Shown piece after piece: positions 20,061 through 27,547 of a stretch of 64,000 nt of DNA. Numbering within the stretch: the first letter of the stretch is position 1; every line of letters begins with the position of its first letter. The stretch lies in the NCBI RefSeq assembly GCF_021278025.1, contig NZ_JAIBHJ010000018.1, forward strand, positions 1 through 64,000. The letters run 5' to 3'. The position numbers and the translations under genes are program-made. The notes beneath the pieces were generated by a model. That model made no database searches. It worked only from the letters and a program-made list of their open reading frames with translations, and was not told the DNA's origin. The DNA comes from Motilimonas sp. E26. GTDB lineage: Bacteria; Pseudomonadota; Gammaproteobacteria; Enterobacterales; CBDFNC01.

Positions 20061-21124
20061 TGGGGATTCTTGATCGTTATATTGGCCGTACCATTATTGC
20101 TGCAACGTTATTGTGTTTGCTCACGTTAGTTGGGTTAAGTGCCATTATCAAGTTTGTAGAGCAGCTGGGTAAAGTGGGTGAGGGCGATTACGATGTGATG
20201 CTTGCCGGGTTATATGTGTTACTTAAAATGCCGAAAGAAATAGAGTTATTTTTTCCGATGGCGGCATTACTTGGCTCTTTAGTTGGTTTGGGCTCTCTTG
20301 CTAGTAGTAGTGAATTGGTGGTGATGCAGGCTGCTGGCATATCAAAAATGCGCATTGCGCTGTCGGTATTAAAAACTGCAGTACCGATTATGGTCTTAGT
20401 GATGGTGATTGGCGAGTTTGTTTCGCCAGTGTCTGAAACGGCAGCGAAAGAGCTACGACGAGGGGCGACTTATGGCGGCAATGTCATTAGTTCGCAATAC
20501 GGCGTGTGGGCTAAAGACGGAGATAATTTTGTTAGTATCGGTGAAGTGAGAAATAAAACACAAGTGTTTGATGTTAAAGTATTTGTGTTTGATGATGAAT
20601 TAAAGCTAAGCCAGTCTGTACATGCCGAAAGAGCTGAGTTTACCGAGCAAGGTTGGCAGGCATTTAATATTCAAAAAACCTTCTTCAATGAGCAGTCCGT
20701 TACATCTACATCAATCGAACAAGAAATTTGGCAGTCTAGCCTAACGCCAGATAAATTAAGTGTGGTTACGATCAAACCCGAAGATATGTCGATGCGAAAC
20801 TTATGGGCTTATATTGATTATTTAAAAACTAACCGACAAGATGCTAGCCGTTACGAGTTAGCATTGTGGCGTGCGGTAATGGTGCCATTTACGGTATTGG
20901 TAACTATGTTATTGGCGATTTCGTTTATTTTTGGTCCGTTGCGTACGGTAACAATGGGGGCCAGATTAATGATGGGGATAGTCGTTGGTTTTACATTTTA
21001 TGTTTCTAATGAAATGTTTGGCCCTGTTAGTTTGGTTTTTAACATTCCACCTTTTATTGGTGCGCTTGCGCCAAGCTTCGGTTTTATTTTACTTTCTGCC
21101 TTCTTACTTAAACGGCAAAGCTAA
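20060..21124 (+). CDS. lptG: LPS export permease LptG
   Basis: Partner of LptF in the LPS extraction complex; it hands LPS to LptC and LptA. It has the same plan as LptF: N-terminal DRYIGRTIIAAT, three membrane helices, a periplasmic jellyroll (about 130-255) and three C-terminal helices ending in LLSAFLLKRQS. The 354 residues are normal. Translation is coupled to lptF by a one-base overlap. A strong palindromic terminator follows within 20 bases. Confidence 0.95.
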   Translation: MGILDRYIGRTIIAATLLCLLTLVGLSAIIKFVEQLGKVGEGDYDVMLAGLYVLLKMPKEIELFFPMAALLGSLVGLGSLASSSELVVMQAAGISKMRIALSVLKTAVPIMVLVMVIGEFVSPVSETAAKELRRGATYGGNVISSQYGVWAKDGDNFVSIGEVRNKTQVFDVKVFVFDDELKLSQSVHAERAEFTEQGWQAFNIQKTFFNEQSVTSTSIEQEIWQSSLTPDKLSVVTIKPEDMSMRNLWAYIDYLKTNRQDASRYELALWRAVMVPFTVLVTMLLAISFIFGPLRTVTMGARLMMGIVVGFTFYVSNEMFGPVSLVFNIPPFIGALAPSFGFILLSAFLLKRQS

Positions 21125-21142
21125 AACAACCATCGTTTAAAC

Positions 21143-21172
21143 ACAAAAGGTCACCCAAGGGTGACCTTTTGT
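21143..21172. terminator. Strong bidirectional terminator between lptG and the RDD gene
   Basis: A 14-bp perfect palindrome ACAAAAGGTCACCC-AA-GGGTGACCTTTTGT has TTTT/AAAA in both arms, so it works in both directions between these convergent genes. The core GGTCACC is shared with the valS terminator. Confidence 0.9.
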
Positions 21173-21189
21173 TTGTCGGAGCTTGCTGG

Positions 21190-21738
21190 TTAGTACCACT
21201 TAATCCCTTTGATTGTGACTCGCTGGTTCAATTCTTTTGTTAATACTACTACTTCACATTCAGCCCAATGATCTTGGAAGCTACGGTGTTTAGGCTTGTT
21301 GAATGGCACGAATAAGTTACCTAGGCCACAGGTTGCGGTCGCTAATCGGATCACCGCTTGTGATTTAGTTATTGGGCTACCATCTTCATTTTGGACACGC
21401 AAGCGCCATGCTCGCATGCCAATGGTTTGCCCTCCTCGAGTCCAAAAGAACACATAAAAGCTAATAAATACAAACCAAATCCAAAGTTGATAGAAAATGT
21501 TATGGCTTAAGTAAGCTGCCATATCGACATGACCCGCGGTTGAAATAAGCCCCATCTTTTCCAATAGAATGGCTACCACGGCGCCCAGTGCTGCGGAAAA
21601 TAGCATCACAGCTATAACCACCAGTGCATCGTATATGAGTGCGCCCAAACGTCGCCCTAAACCCGCAGATGGCAGACCGATAAAGGGGTTCACTGGCTTG
21701 CTAGGGGTTGCAGTCTTATTCTTCTTATTTTTTTTCAT
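21190..21738 (-). CDS. RDD family membrane protein
   Basis: Inner-membrane protein of 182 residues. A Lys-rich N-terminus (KKNKKNK) precedes the family motif LGRRLGALIYDALVV, in which the R..D residues give the RDD name. Three hydrophobic helices follow (about 33-58, 80-102 and a weaker one around 130-145). The TRGGQTIGMRAWRLRV motif between helices 2 and 3 is typical. Some RDD proteins act as ion antiporters, but most have no known role. It sits next to lptFG in related genomes, which does not by itself link it to LPS. A 19-base direct repeat lies upstream of its start. Confidence 0.88.
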   Translation of the reverse strand: MKKNKKNKTATPSKPVNPFIGLPSAGLGRRLGALIYDALVVIAVMLFSAALGAVVAILLEKMGLISTAGHVDMAAYLSHNIFYQLWIWFVFISFYVFFWTRGGQTIGMRAWRLRVQNEDGSPITKSQAVIRLATATCGLGNLFVPFNKPKHRSFQDHWAECEVVVLTKELNQRVTIKGIKWY

Positions 21739-21759
21739 CGTTCGTCTACTTTAAATAAT

Positions 21760-21806
21760 AGTGTCAGATTATGGAGCGCCAAATAACAGTGCTAGATTTT
21801 GGAGCG
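21760..21806. repeat. Imperfect tandem direct repeat upstream of the RDD gene
   Basis: AGTGTCAGATTATGGAGCG (21760-21778) returns as AGTGCTAGATTTTGGAGCG (21788-21806), 16 of 19 bases identical, with starts 28 bases apart. It lies 22 bases upstream of the RDD start codon, where a promoter or operator is expected. No known binding consensus was recognised. Confidence 0.6.
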
Positions 21807-21918
21807 GTGATTGTAGCAAATTTATTTGATTTAGCAGTGTGATAGGTCATTAAAATTGCTGAATTGCTGAATAAGTGAGCGGTTGATTTGATTGTCAAAC
21901 AGATTGGCATAAAAGCAC

Positions 21919-21946
21919 TTGCCAAGGCGTTTGCCTTGAGTATAAT
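21919..21946 (+). promoter_or_regulatory. Sigma-70 promoter of tRNA-Leu
   Basis: -35 TTGCCA and a perfect -10 TATAAT are separated by 16 bases, and a GC-rich discriminator (CGGC) follows, as usual for stringently controlled tRNA promoters. The predicted start is about 40 bases before the mature tRNA. The spacer contains a small palindrome CAAGGC-GTTT-GCCTTG. Confidence 0.8.
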
Positions 21947-21994
21947 CGGCAACACTTAACAGGGAATAGCGTTTAGGCTAAACCCAAATTGTTA

Positions 21995-22079
21995 GCCCGA
22001 GTGGTGAAATTGGTAGACACGCCTGATTCAAAATCAGGTTTCTTCGGAAGTGGCGGTTCAAGTCCGCCCTCGGGCACCA
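21995..22079 (+). tRNA. tRNA-Leu (CAA)
   Basis: An 85-base class II tRNA with the acceptor stem GCCCGAG/CTCGGGC, the anticodon CAA at 22029-22031 inside CCTGA/TCAGG, a short variable arm (TTTCTTCGGAAG) and an encoded CCA. It is preceded by a good promoter and followed by a strong terminator, so it is a single-gene unit. Confidence 0.96.
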
Positions 22080-22083
22080 TTTT

Positions 22084-22120
22084 TAAAAAAAGCCTCAACT
22101 TATGTTGAGGCTTTTTTTTT
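22084..22120 (+). terminator. Rho-independent terminator of tRNA-Leu
   Basis: The stem AAAAAAAGCCTCAAC / GTTGAGGCTTTTTTT with the loop TTAT and a long T run starts five bases after the CCA end. A-rich flanks mean it can also end the minus-strand ABM-fold gene. Confidence 0.94.
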
Positions 22121-22132
22121 GCGTTCATTTTA

Positions 22133-22459
22133 TTATAAGTAGGGCGGAGTAACCATTTCATCACTGACTAAGTGGTCTAAGATGGGGGTCATTAGCACAG
22201 GTGGATAGCTTCGCAAAATTGCACTGACCATTTTCTTTCGAGCTTCTTGATGGGAATCATCCATATTAAATGCCGCTTCCCAGCATGCTTTACTGGTCCA
22301 CTGGCTATAAGAATACCAATTATTGTCACTTCCTTTATGTAGTTTGGAGCCTAAGGCACCGTATTTTTCAATATTACGATGAACGATTTCAGTCCAACCT
22401 TCTTGGAAGGATCTTAGGCGTTCAGGAGTAAGCTGCCATTGATATAAAACTACAAACAT
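22133..22459 (-). CDS. ABM-fold (antibiotic biosynthesis monooxygenase-like) protein
   Basis: A 108-residue single-domain protein with the ferredoxin-like pattern of the ABM family: MFVVLYQW beta strand, a helix rich in Glu/Trp (SFQEGWTEIVHRN), then WYSYSQWTSKACWEAAF. Such proteins are dimers acting as cofactor-free oxygenases or, in some relatives (IsdG/HmoB type), as heme-degrading enzymes. The ATG at 22459 follows a perfect GGAGGTG site; a TTG four codons upstream lies inside that site and is rejected. A Fur-box-like palindrome lies 25 bases upstream, which suggests iron control. The precise substrate is unknown. Confidence 0.75.
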   Translation of the reverse strand: MFVVLYQWQLTPERLRSFQEGWTEIVHRNIEKYGALGSKLHKGSDNNWYSYSQWTSKACWEAAFNMDDSHQEARKKMVSAILRSYPPVLMTPILDHLVSDEMVTPPYL

Positions 22460-22484
22460 ATTCACCTCCAAAACAACTTGCTAA

Positions 22485-22499
22485 TAGTAATTATTATCA
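22485..22499. promoter_or_regulatory. Fur-box-like operator
   Basis: TAGTAAT-T-ATTATCA matches the 7-1-7 Fur consensus TGATAATnATTATCA at 12 of 14 positions, with a perfect right half. It lies where the minus-strand promoter of the ABM-fold gene is expected. Fur with iron would repress the gene. This is read by eye, with no binding data. Confidence 0.6.
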
Positions 22500-22591
22500 T
22501 TAAAGTGTTTTCCATATCCATTTATTTAAGCATAGACGAAACTAAGTGATTGTCTTTATTGTTTTTTGAGCAGAAGTAACAAAAGGGTTTT

Positions 22592-22744
22592 ATGGAGATG
22601 AACGTTTTAGTTGCCGTGTGTATTTTAATCGCTCCTGTATTGCTAATGGTACCTTCGATGCGCCCGTTTATACTTATATCGCCAATGTTTACCTTATTTG
22701 CATTGGCGATATTGTTGGCATTCGAACACGCTGGATTTAACTAA
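22592..22744 (+). CDS. 50-residue hydrophobic micro-protein
   Basis: A short ORF starting MEMNVLVAV and ending AFEHAGFN, with two closely spaced hydrophobic helices (about 4-20 and 26-44) split by PSMRPF, so it should be a two-pass membrane hairpin. AGGG four bases upstream of the ATG at 22592 gives a ribosome site. Its codons are normal for the region and it fills the gap between two minus-strand genes. I do not recognise a family. A 12-bp inverted repeat lies inside its coding sequence. It may be a real small membrane protein, but no conservation evidence is available here. Confidence 0.5.
   Translation: MEMNVLVAVCILIAPVLLMVPSMRPFILISPMFTLFALAILLAFEHAGFN
22676..22712. repeat. 12-bp perfect inverted repeat inside the micro-ORF
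   Basis: ATATCGCCAATG (22676-22687) and CATTGGCGATAT (22701-22712) pair perfectly around a 13-base loop. No T run follows on the plus strand within ten bases. It could be an mRNA hairpin or a protein-binding site. Confidence 0.6.
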
Positions 22745-22753
22745 TCAGAGTTA

Positions 22754-23050
22754 TTATTCAGTATCTTTTGGTTCGCGGCTGAATTTGATTTTTTTTTCAT
22801 CAAACAAAAACGCAATAGATTCATCAACGGCAGCTTCAACTTTTTGCTTTAAAGATGTTTTATCTTCATCTTTCATGTAGTTATACATATCGACATCGTA
22901 TCGAATGTAATGGACAGGTAATTTATTTAGCACAATACAGGCTAAATCTTCTAAAAATTCACTATCAAATCGACTATATAAGTCGAGCTGTTTAAAGCGT
23001 TCGCTTACGAATCTTTCTGTGAAGTTATGTACATCAATACCAAGTGCCAT
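22754..23050 (-). CDS. ComFB-like protein (late competence development family)
   Basis: A 98-residue all-helical cytoplasmic protein with the ComFB core: a helical start (NFTERFVSERF), an acidic middle, then ACIVLNKLPVHYIRYDVDMY, where the LNxLPxxYxR pattern is diagnostic. Founders of the family lie in Bacillus comF operons; cyanobacterial members bind cyclic di-AMP. In gammaproteobacteria such genes occur alone and their role is not known. It stands beside glgA on the same strand, with a gap of 85 bases. Confidence 0.8.
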   Translation of the reverse strand: MALGIDVHNFTERFVSERFKQLDLYSRFDSEFLEDLACIVLNKLPVHYIRYDVDMYNYMKDEDKTSLKQKVEAAVDESIAFLFDEKKIKFSREPKDTE

Positions 23051-23135
23051 AATAAACCCTGCTTATATGTGATTTTTTAAGTATACCCAAACATCTACAA
23101 AATGCCTTTAGCATGATGCATATTCATTATGCTGG

Positions 23136-24605
23136 TCATAAAGCGTAACGTTCTAGAGCTTTGGCATACAAACGTTCGTATTGAATAACCGATTCAGACC
23201 AGTAGAAATGAGACTGCATTGCTTGTGTTTTCAACCTTGTAATTTCATCTGGGCGCTCTATGTAAAGCAATAAAACCCGGCGTAATAGGTTAATTAAATC
23301 AACGGGCTCTGGTTCATAAAACATAAAGCCGTTGCCGTTATCATTGTCTTGATCGTAGTCATTCACTGTATCTTTTAGCCCGCCAACACCCCGTACAATC
23401 GGCAAGGTGCCATAAGCTAAGCTGTATAACTGGTTTAAACCACAAGGTTCAAATAAGGATGGCATTAAGAAAAAGTCAGCTCCGGCTTCCACCAAGTGAG
23501 AAAGGTAGTCACTATAGGTATTCACAAACTTAAATTTCTCAGGATGATGTTGCTCTAATGAACGTAAATGACCTGTGATAGCGGGATCGCCAGTGCCGAC
23601 AATAATGAGCTGAATATCGTGCAGCAATAAATCTTCTAATGCTGGCAGTAAAATATTAAAGCCTTTTTGCTCGGTTAAGCGGCACACCATACCAAAGATG
23701 GCTTTATCTGATTGTGCTAAGCCAACCTCTTGTTGTAGCTTGGCTTTACAAACGGCTTTGCCGGATAAATCTTGGGCTGAATAGTTTTGTGGTAGATGCG
23801 GATCAACCTCAGGATTCCAGTCATTGTAATCGCAGCCGTTGATAATGCCTTCAAAGTCTCGGATTCGATTAACAAAGCAATGCGACATGCCATGTGAGCC
23901 AAGTGGTGTTAAAAGCTCAGAGGCATAGTTAGGACTGACGGCGTTAATTTTGTCCGCATAAAGTACCCCTGCTTTGAGGTAGTTAATGTAGCTGTAATTC
24001 TCTAGTACTTGATGATCCATACAGCTATTAATTTCTGGAATTAATTTCAGTTGGGACTTATCGAAAATGCCCTGATAAGCTGCGTTGTGACAAGTGAGGA
24101 CCGTTTTTGTATGACTAAAACGGCCATTATCGCGGTAGCGTGTTTTAAGTAAAAATGGCACTAACGAAGTATGCCAATCATTACAATGAATGATATCGGG
24201 AATAAAATCTAAGGTTTCACAGCTTTGTAAAATAGCTAGAGAGAAAAAAGCAAAGCGCTCGCCGTTATCATTGTAAGCATGATCATCTTCGCCGTAGAGA
24301 CCTGCGCGATCAAAGTAATGTGGGCTGTCGATACCATAAACGGGGACATTACCCATTTTTAATCGTTTTATAGCATAAGGGATTTCAGGCAAGCCACTTT
24401 GAGGGCACATGGTTTGGTTACATAAAAACTCAGCTGTTTCAGCACCTTTTACCGTGCGATAAAGTGGCATCATGACGCGCACGTCATGGCCATGCTCATG
24501 CAAGGCTAGAGGCAGTGCTTTGGCCACATCGGCAAGCCCACCTGTTTTCGCGAAGCCTTCAACTTCGGAAGCAACAAACAGAATTTTTAGTTTTGTATCG
24601 GTCAA
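23136..24605 (-). CDS. glgA: Glycogen synthase (ADP-glucose type)
   Basis: GT5 family enzyme that extends alpha-1,4-glucan chains from ADP-glucose. The substrate-binding KTGGLADV motif is at residues 20-27, and the second half contains the GT-B signature region with EPCGLNQLYSLAYGTLPIVR near residue 385-405, including the conserved Glu. The 489 residues are normal. Two glgC genes lie upstream on the same strand, so the ADP-glucose pathway to glycogen is nearly complete here. No branching enzyme (glgB) or phosphorylase is present. A terminator hairpin separates it from the nearer glgC. Confidence 0.96.
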   Translation of the reverse strand: MTDTKLKILFVASEVEGFAKTGGLADVAKALPLALHEHGHDVRVMMPLYRTVKGAETAEFLCNQTMCPQSGLPEIPYAIKRLKMGNVPVYGIDSPHYFDRAGLYGEDDHAYNDNGERFAFFSLAILQSCETLDFIPDIIHCNDWHTSLVPFLLKTRYRDNGRFSHTKTVLTCHNAAYQGIFDKSQLKLIPEINSCMDHQVLENYSYINYLKAGVLYADKINAVSPNYASELLTPLGSHGMSHCFVNRIRDFEGIINGCDYNDWNPEVDPHLPQNYSAQDLSGKAVCKAKLQQEVGLAQSDKAIFGMVCRLTEQKGFNILLPALEDLLLHDIQLIIVGTGDPAITGHLRSLEQHHPEKFKFVNTYSDYLSHLVEAGADFFLMPSLFEPCGLNQLYSLAYGTLPIVRGVGGLKDTVNDYDQDNDNGNGFMFYEPEPVDLINLLRRVLLLYIERPDEITRLKTQAMQSHFYWSESVIQYERLYAKALERYAL

Positions 24606-24654
24606 AATGCGCTCCTTTTGATGCGCTGTATTTATAGTTCTAATTTTAGAAACG

Positions 24655-24678
24655 AAAAAGCGGCCAATCAGCCGCTTT
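24655..24678 (-). terminator. Terminator between glgC and glgA
   Basis: On the minus strand AAAGCGGC-TGATTG-GCCGCTTT continues into TTC. It lies just after the stop of the proximal glgC and about 50 bases before the glgA start, so glgA is either partly read through or has its own promoter. Confidence 0.8.
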
Positions 24679-24686
24679 AGGAGTGG

Positions 24687-25907
24687 CTAAAAGCCGACTT
24701 TAGAGCCCTTAGGAATAACAACTATCCCCTCATCGGAAACGGTAAAACGACGACGGTCGAGTTCAAGATCTTCACCGATCAAGGTACCAGGTGCAATCTC
24801 AACATCTTTATCTATGATAGCATTTCGGATGACGCAGTTTTCACCTACCTTGGTATTACCTAGCATGATGGTTCCGCTGATCCTTGAGCCCGCTCGGATG
24901 TGGCAGCGAAAGCCAAGTACGCTTTTATCAATACTTGAGCCCAAAATGTAACAACCGCCAGAAACCAACGATTGGCTTACTTGAGTTTCATGGCTTTCAC
25001 AGTCTTTAAAGGTCGCAGGTGGCAGCGGTGGATAATAAGTGTGTAAGGGCCATTTACGATTGTATAGTGAGAATGGTGGCTCATCTTCAAGTAAATCCAT
25101 ATGAGCCTGCCAGTAAGCACTTATGGTCCCTACATCACGCCAATAGCTTCCCTCTTGTTCACCATTAATTTTGTTATCGTTAAAATTGTATACAAACACT
25201 TTTCCATTTGGATAAAGTTTCGGAATAATATCTTTACCAAAATCGTGGCTAGAGCTTTCGTCTTCGGCATCACTTTTTAATTCACGCATTAAACACTTAG
25301 CTTCAAATACGTAGTTACCCATGGACGCTAAGACATGATCTGGGTCGCCAGGGATAGTTTTTGGATTTGAAGTTGGTTTTTCTTCAAAACCTATCATGCG
25401 ACCTTCTTCATCCACTTCAATAATGCCAAACTGGTTGGCCTCACTGACAGGAACTTGAATCGCGGCAACGGTCAACTCAGCCTCATTGTGTTGATGGAAG
25501 TCTACCATCTGACGGATGTCCATCTTATAGATATGGTCACTACCAAAAATACATACATGGTCAGGCTCATCAATTTCAATAAAGCGTGAATTTTGATAAA
25601 TAGCGTCAGCGGTACCATCATACCAGCGTTTACCCATGCGCATTTGTGCCGGTATTGCATCAATAAAGCGATCTGTTATGCCAGTTAAGTGCCAAGCTTT
25701 ACGTAAATGCACGTTTAGCGATTGTGATTTAAATTGTGTTAATACGTAAATACGTAAAAAGTCCGAGTTGACAAAGTTGTTCAGCGCAAAGTCGATCAAA
25801 CGATAACTGCCACCAAAGGGAACCGAGGGCTTAGAGCGTGATTGTGTGAGTGGATAAAGGCGTGTGCCTTCACCGCCAGCCAGCACCATGGAAAGAATTC
25901 GTGCCAT
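24687..25907 (-). CDS. glgC: Glucose-1-phosphate adenylyltransferase, copy 1
   Basis: Makes ADP-glucose from ATP and glucose-1-phosphate, the controlled first step of bacterial glycogen synthesis. The N-terminal nucleotide-binding motif MVLAGGEGTRLYPLT, the regulator-site region PFGGSYRLIDFALNN, the catalytic FGSDHIYKMD and a C-terminal left-handed beta-helix (about 290-406) are all present. The 406 residues are usual. A second copy lies directly upstream and is alike over the whole length (for example identical PLHTYYPPLPPATFKDC/PLHTYHPPLPPATFKDS regions), which points to tandem duplication. Confidence 0.96.
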   Translation of the reverse strand: MARILSMVLAGGEGTRLYPLTQSRSKPSVPFGGSYRLIDFALNNFVNSDFLRIYVLTQFKSQSLNVHLRKAWHLTGITDRFIDAIPAQMRMGKRWYDGTADAIYQNSRFIEIDEPDHVCIFGSDHIYKMDIRQMVDFHQHNEAELTVAAIQVPVSEANQFGIIEVDEEGRMIGFEEKPTSNPKTIPGDPDHVLASMGNYVFEAKCLMRELKSDAEDESSSHDFGKDIIPKLYPNGKVFVYNFNDNKINGEQEGSYWRDVGTISAYWQAHMDLLEDEPPFSLYNRKWPLHTYYPPLPPATFKDCESHETQVSQSLVSGGCYILGSSIDKSVLGFRCHIRAGSRISGTIMLGNTKVGENCVIRNAIIDKDVEIAPGTLIGEDLELDRRRFTVSDEGIVVIPKGSKVGF

Positions 25908-26090
25908 TAATACATCCTTAATTTAATTCATTTATTTGGGGGGGTCCCCTGCCTTGGCCCTATATCAATCTGTTCACAACCATTATTATTATTTTCTTAG
26001 TGTGTTGTGATTAGTCTGCCTAATTTGTTAATTAAGACAGTGCGGTAGCTCAAGCTTTAAGATATCTGCTTCAGTTCCGCGTAGTGATCG

Positions 26091-27314
26091 TTAAAATCCA
26101 ACTTTAGAGTTTTTCGCGATGACTACAATGCCGTTTTCAGATACGGTAAAACGGGCTTTATCTTGCTCTAGATCTTCACCAATAATGGTGCCTGGTGCTA
26201 TTTCAACGTTTTTATCAATAATTGCACGAGTAATTCGGCAGCCTTCACCTATTTTTACACTGCCTAGCATCACGGTTTCGCTAATTTTAGAGCCGCTGCG
26301 AATATGGCTGTGAAAGCCTAAAACACTGCGTTCAATCACGGTTCCAAGGACAAAACACCCGGCTGAAAGCAGAGATTGGCTTACTTTTGTTTTATGTCCG
26401 TCACTGTCTTTAAAGGTGGCTGGTGGCAGTGGTGGGTGATAGGTATGAAGTGGCCATTTTCGGTTATATAAAGAGAAAGGGGCTTCATCATCGAGTAAGT
26501 CCATGTGGGCCTCCCAATATGCATCTAAGGTGCCCACATCACGCCAGTAGACAGCATCCGGCTCACCAGCAATTTTGTTCTCATTAAAGTTGTAAACGAA
26601 AACCTTACCTTGCGGGTATAAGTGCGGAATGATGTCCTTGCCAAAGTCATGCTCGGAGTCTTCTAAATCGGCATCACGTCTTAATTCACTTAATAAGGTG
26701 TCGGTTTCAAAGATGTAGTTACCCATGGAAGCTAACACATGTTCAGGATCGCCAGGGATGGTTTTAGCTTCTTCAACGGAAGGCTTTTCTTGGAAACCTA
26801 TCATGCAGCCATTCTCATCAACTTCAATAATACCAAAGTGATAGGCTTGATCTTTGGTTACTTTTATTGCCGCAACGGTCAACTCTGCCGCTTTACGTTT
26901 ATGGAAATCAACCATTTGGCGAATATCCATTTTATAGATATGGTCACTGCCGAAAATACAGACTTGATCAGGCTCATTACTTTCAATGGACTTATCATTT
27001 TGGTAAATCGCATCGGCGGTACCGTCATACCAACGTTTGCCAATGCGCTGTTGCGCCGGAACGGGGTCAATGAAGCGGTCTGTAATACCTGACAGGTGCC
27101 ATGCTTGTCGCAGGTGGATATTGAGAGATTGTGATTTAAACTGAGTCAGCACGTATATTTTTAGAATGTCCGCATTAACAAAATTGTTGAGTGCAAAGTC
27201 CAGTAAGCGGTAGCTGCCTCCGAATGGCACTGCGGGTTTAGAGCGAGTTTCTGTTAGGGGGTGAAGGCGTTTTCCTTCCCCTCCCGCGAGGATCATCGCG
27301 AGAATACCGGCCAT
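26091..27314 (-). CDS. glgC: Glucose-1-phosphate adenylyltransferase, copy 2
   Basis: Second ADP-glucose pyrophosphorylase, 407 residues, with intact AMILAGGEGKRLHPLT, PFGGSYRLLDFALNN and FGSDHIYKMD motifs and the full C-terminal beta-helix. Both copies keep the catalytic residues, so both should be active. They may form hetero-oligomers or differ in allosteric control, as reported for paired GlgC proteins in some marine gammaproteobacteria. The gap to copy 1 is 183 bases, with no clear terminator. An AT-rich gap of 230 bases precedes it and probably holds the main glg promoter. Confidence 0.95.
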   Translation of the reverse strand: MAGILAMILAGGEGKRLHPLTETRSKPAVPFGGSYRLLDFALNNFVNADILKIYVLTQFKSQSLNIHLRQAWHLSGITDRFIDPVPAQQRIGKRWYDGTADAIYQNDKSIESNEPDQVCIFGSDHIYKMDIRQMVDFHKRKAAELTVAAIKVTKDQAYHFGIIEVDENGCMIGFQEKPSVEEAKTIPGDPEHVLASMGNYIFETDTLLSELRRDADLEDSEHDFGKDIIPHLYPQGKVFVYNFNENKIAGEPDAVYWRDVGTLDAYWEAHMDLLDDEAPFSLYNRKWPLHTYHPPLPPATFKDSDGHKTKVSQSLLSAGCFVLGTVIERSVLGFHSHIRSGSKISETVMLGSVKIGEGCRITRAIIDKNVEIAPGTIIGEDLEQDKARFTVSENGIVVIAKNSKVGF

Positions 27315-27502
27315 ATGTTCTCCATTTTAAGTTATTAGATAAGCACAAGAATTTTCGGGTGTAGTGAGTTCATTTGAATAAAAAATCATGACACTAAAAT
27401 GAATTCTGATATTTTTATTACTTATTAATAGTTTTATCTTTTTTTGCTTATTTTGTGAATAGTTAATATCTAGAAATGGCGGTTGAAGGGAGGATATGAG
27501 GA

Positions 27503-27527
27503 CTAAGCCGCTATTTTTGCGGCTTAG
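27503..27527. terminator. Probable terminator after rsmC
   Basis: A perfect 9-bp stem CTAAGCCGC / GCGGCTTAG with a T-rich loop lies 20 bases beyond the rsmC stop. There is no clear T tract on the minus strand, so the call is tentative. Confidence 0.5.
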
Positions 27528-27547
27528 GAATGATTGTTGCTGGTTTA

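Noticed and set aside
21764..21955. 63-codon minus-strand frame between the RDD gene and tRNA-Leu
   Set aside because: It lies antisense across the tRNA-Leu promoter and the direct repeat, with no ribosome site and no family resemblance.
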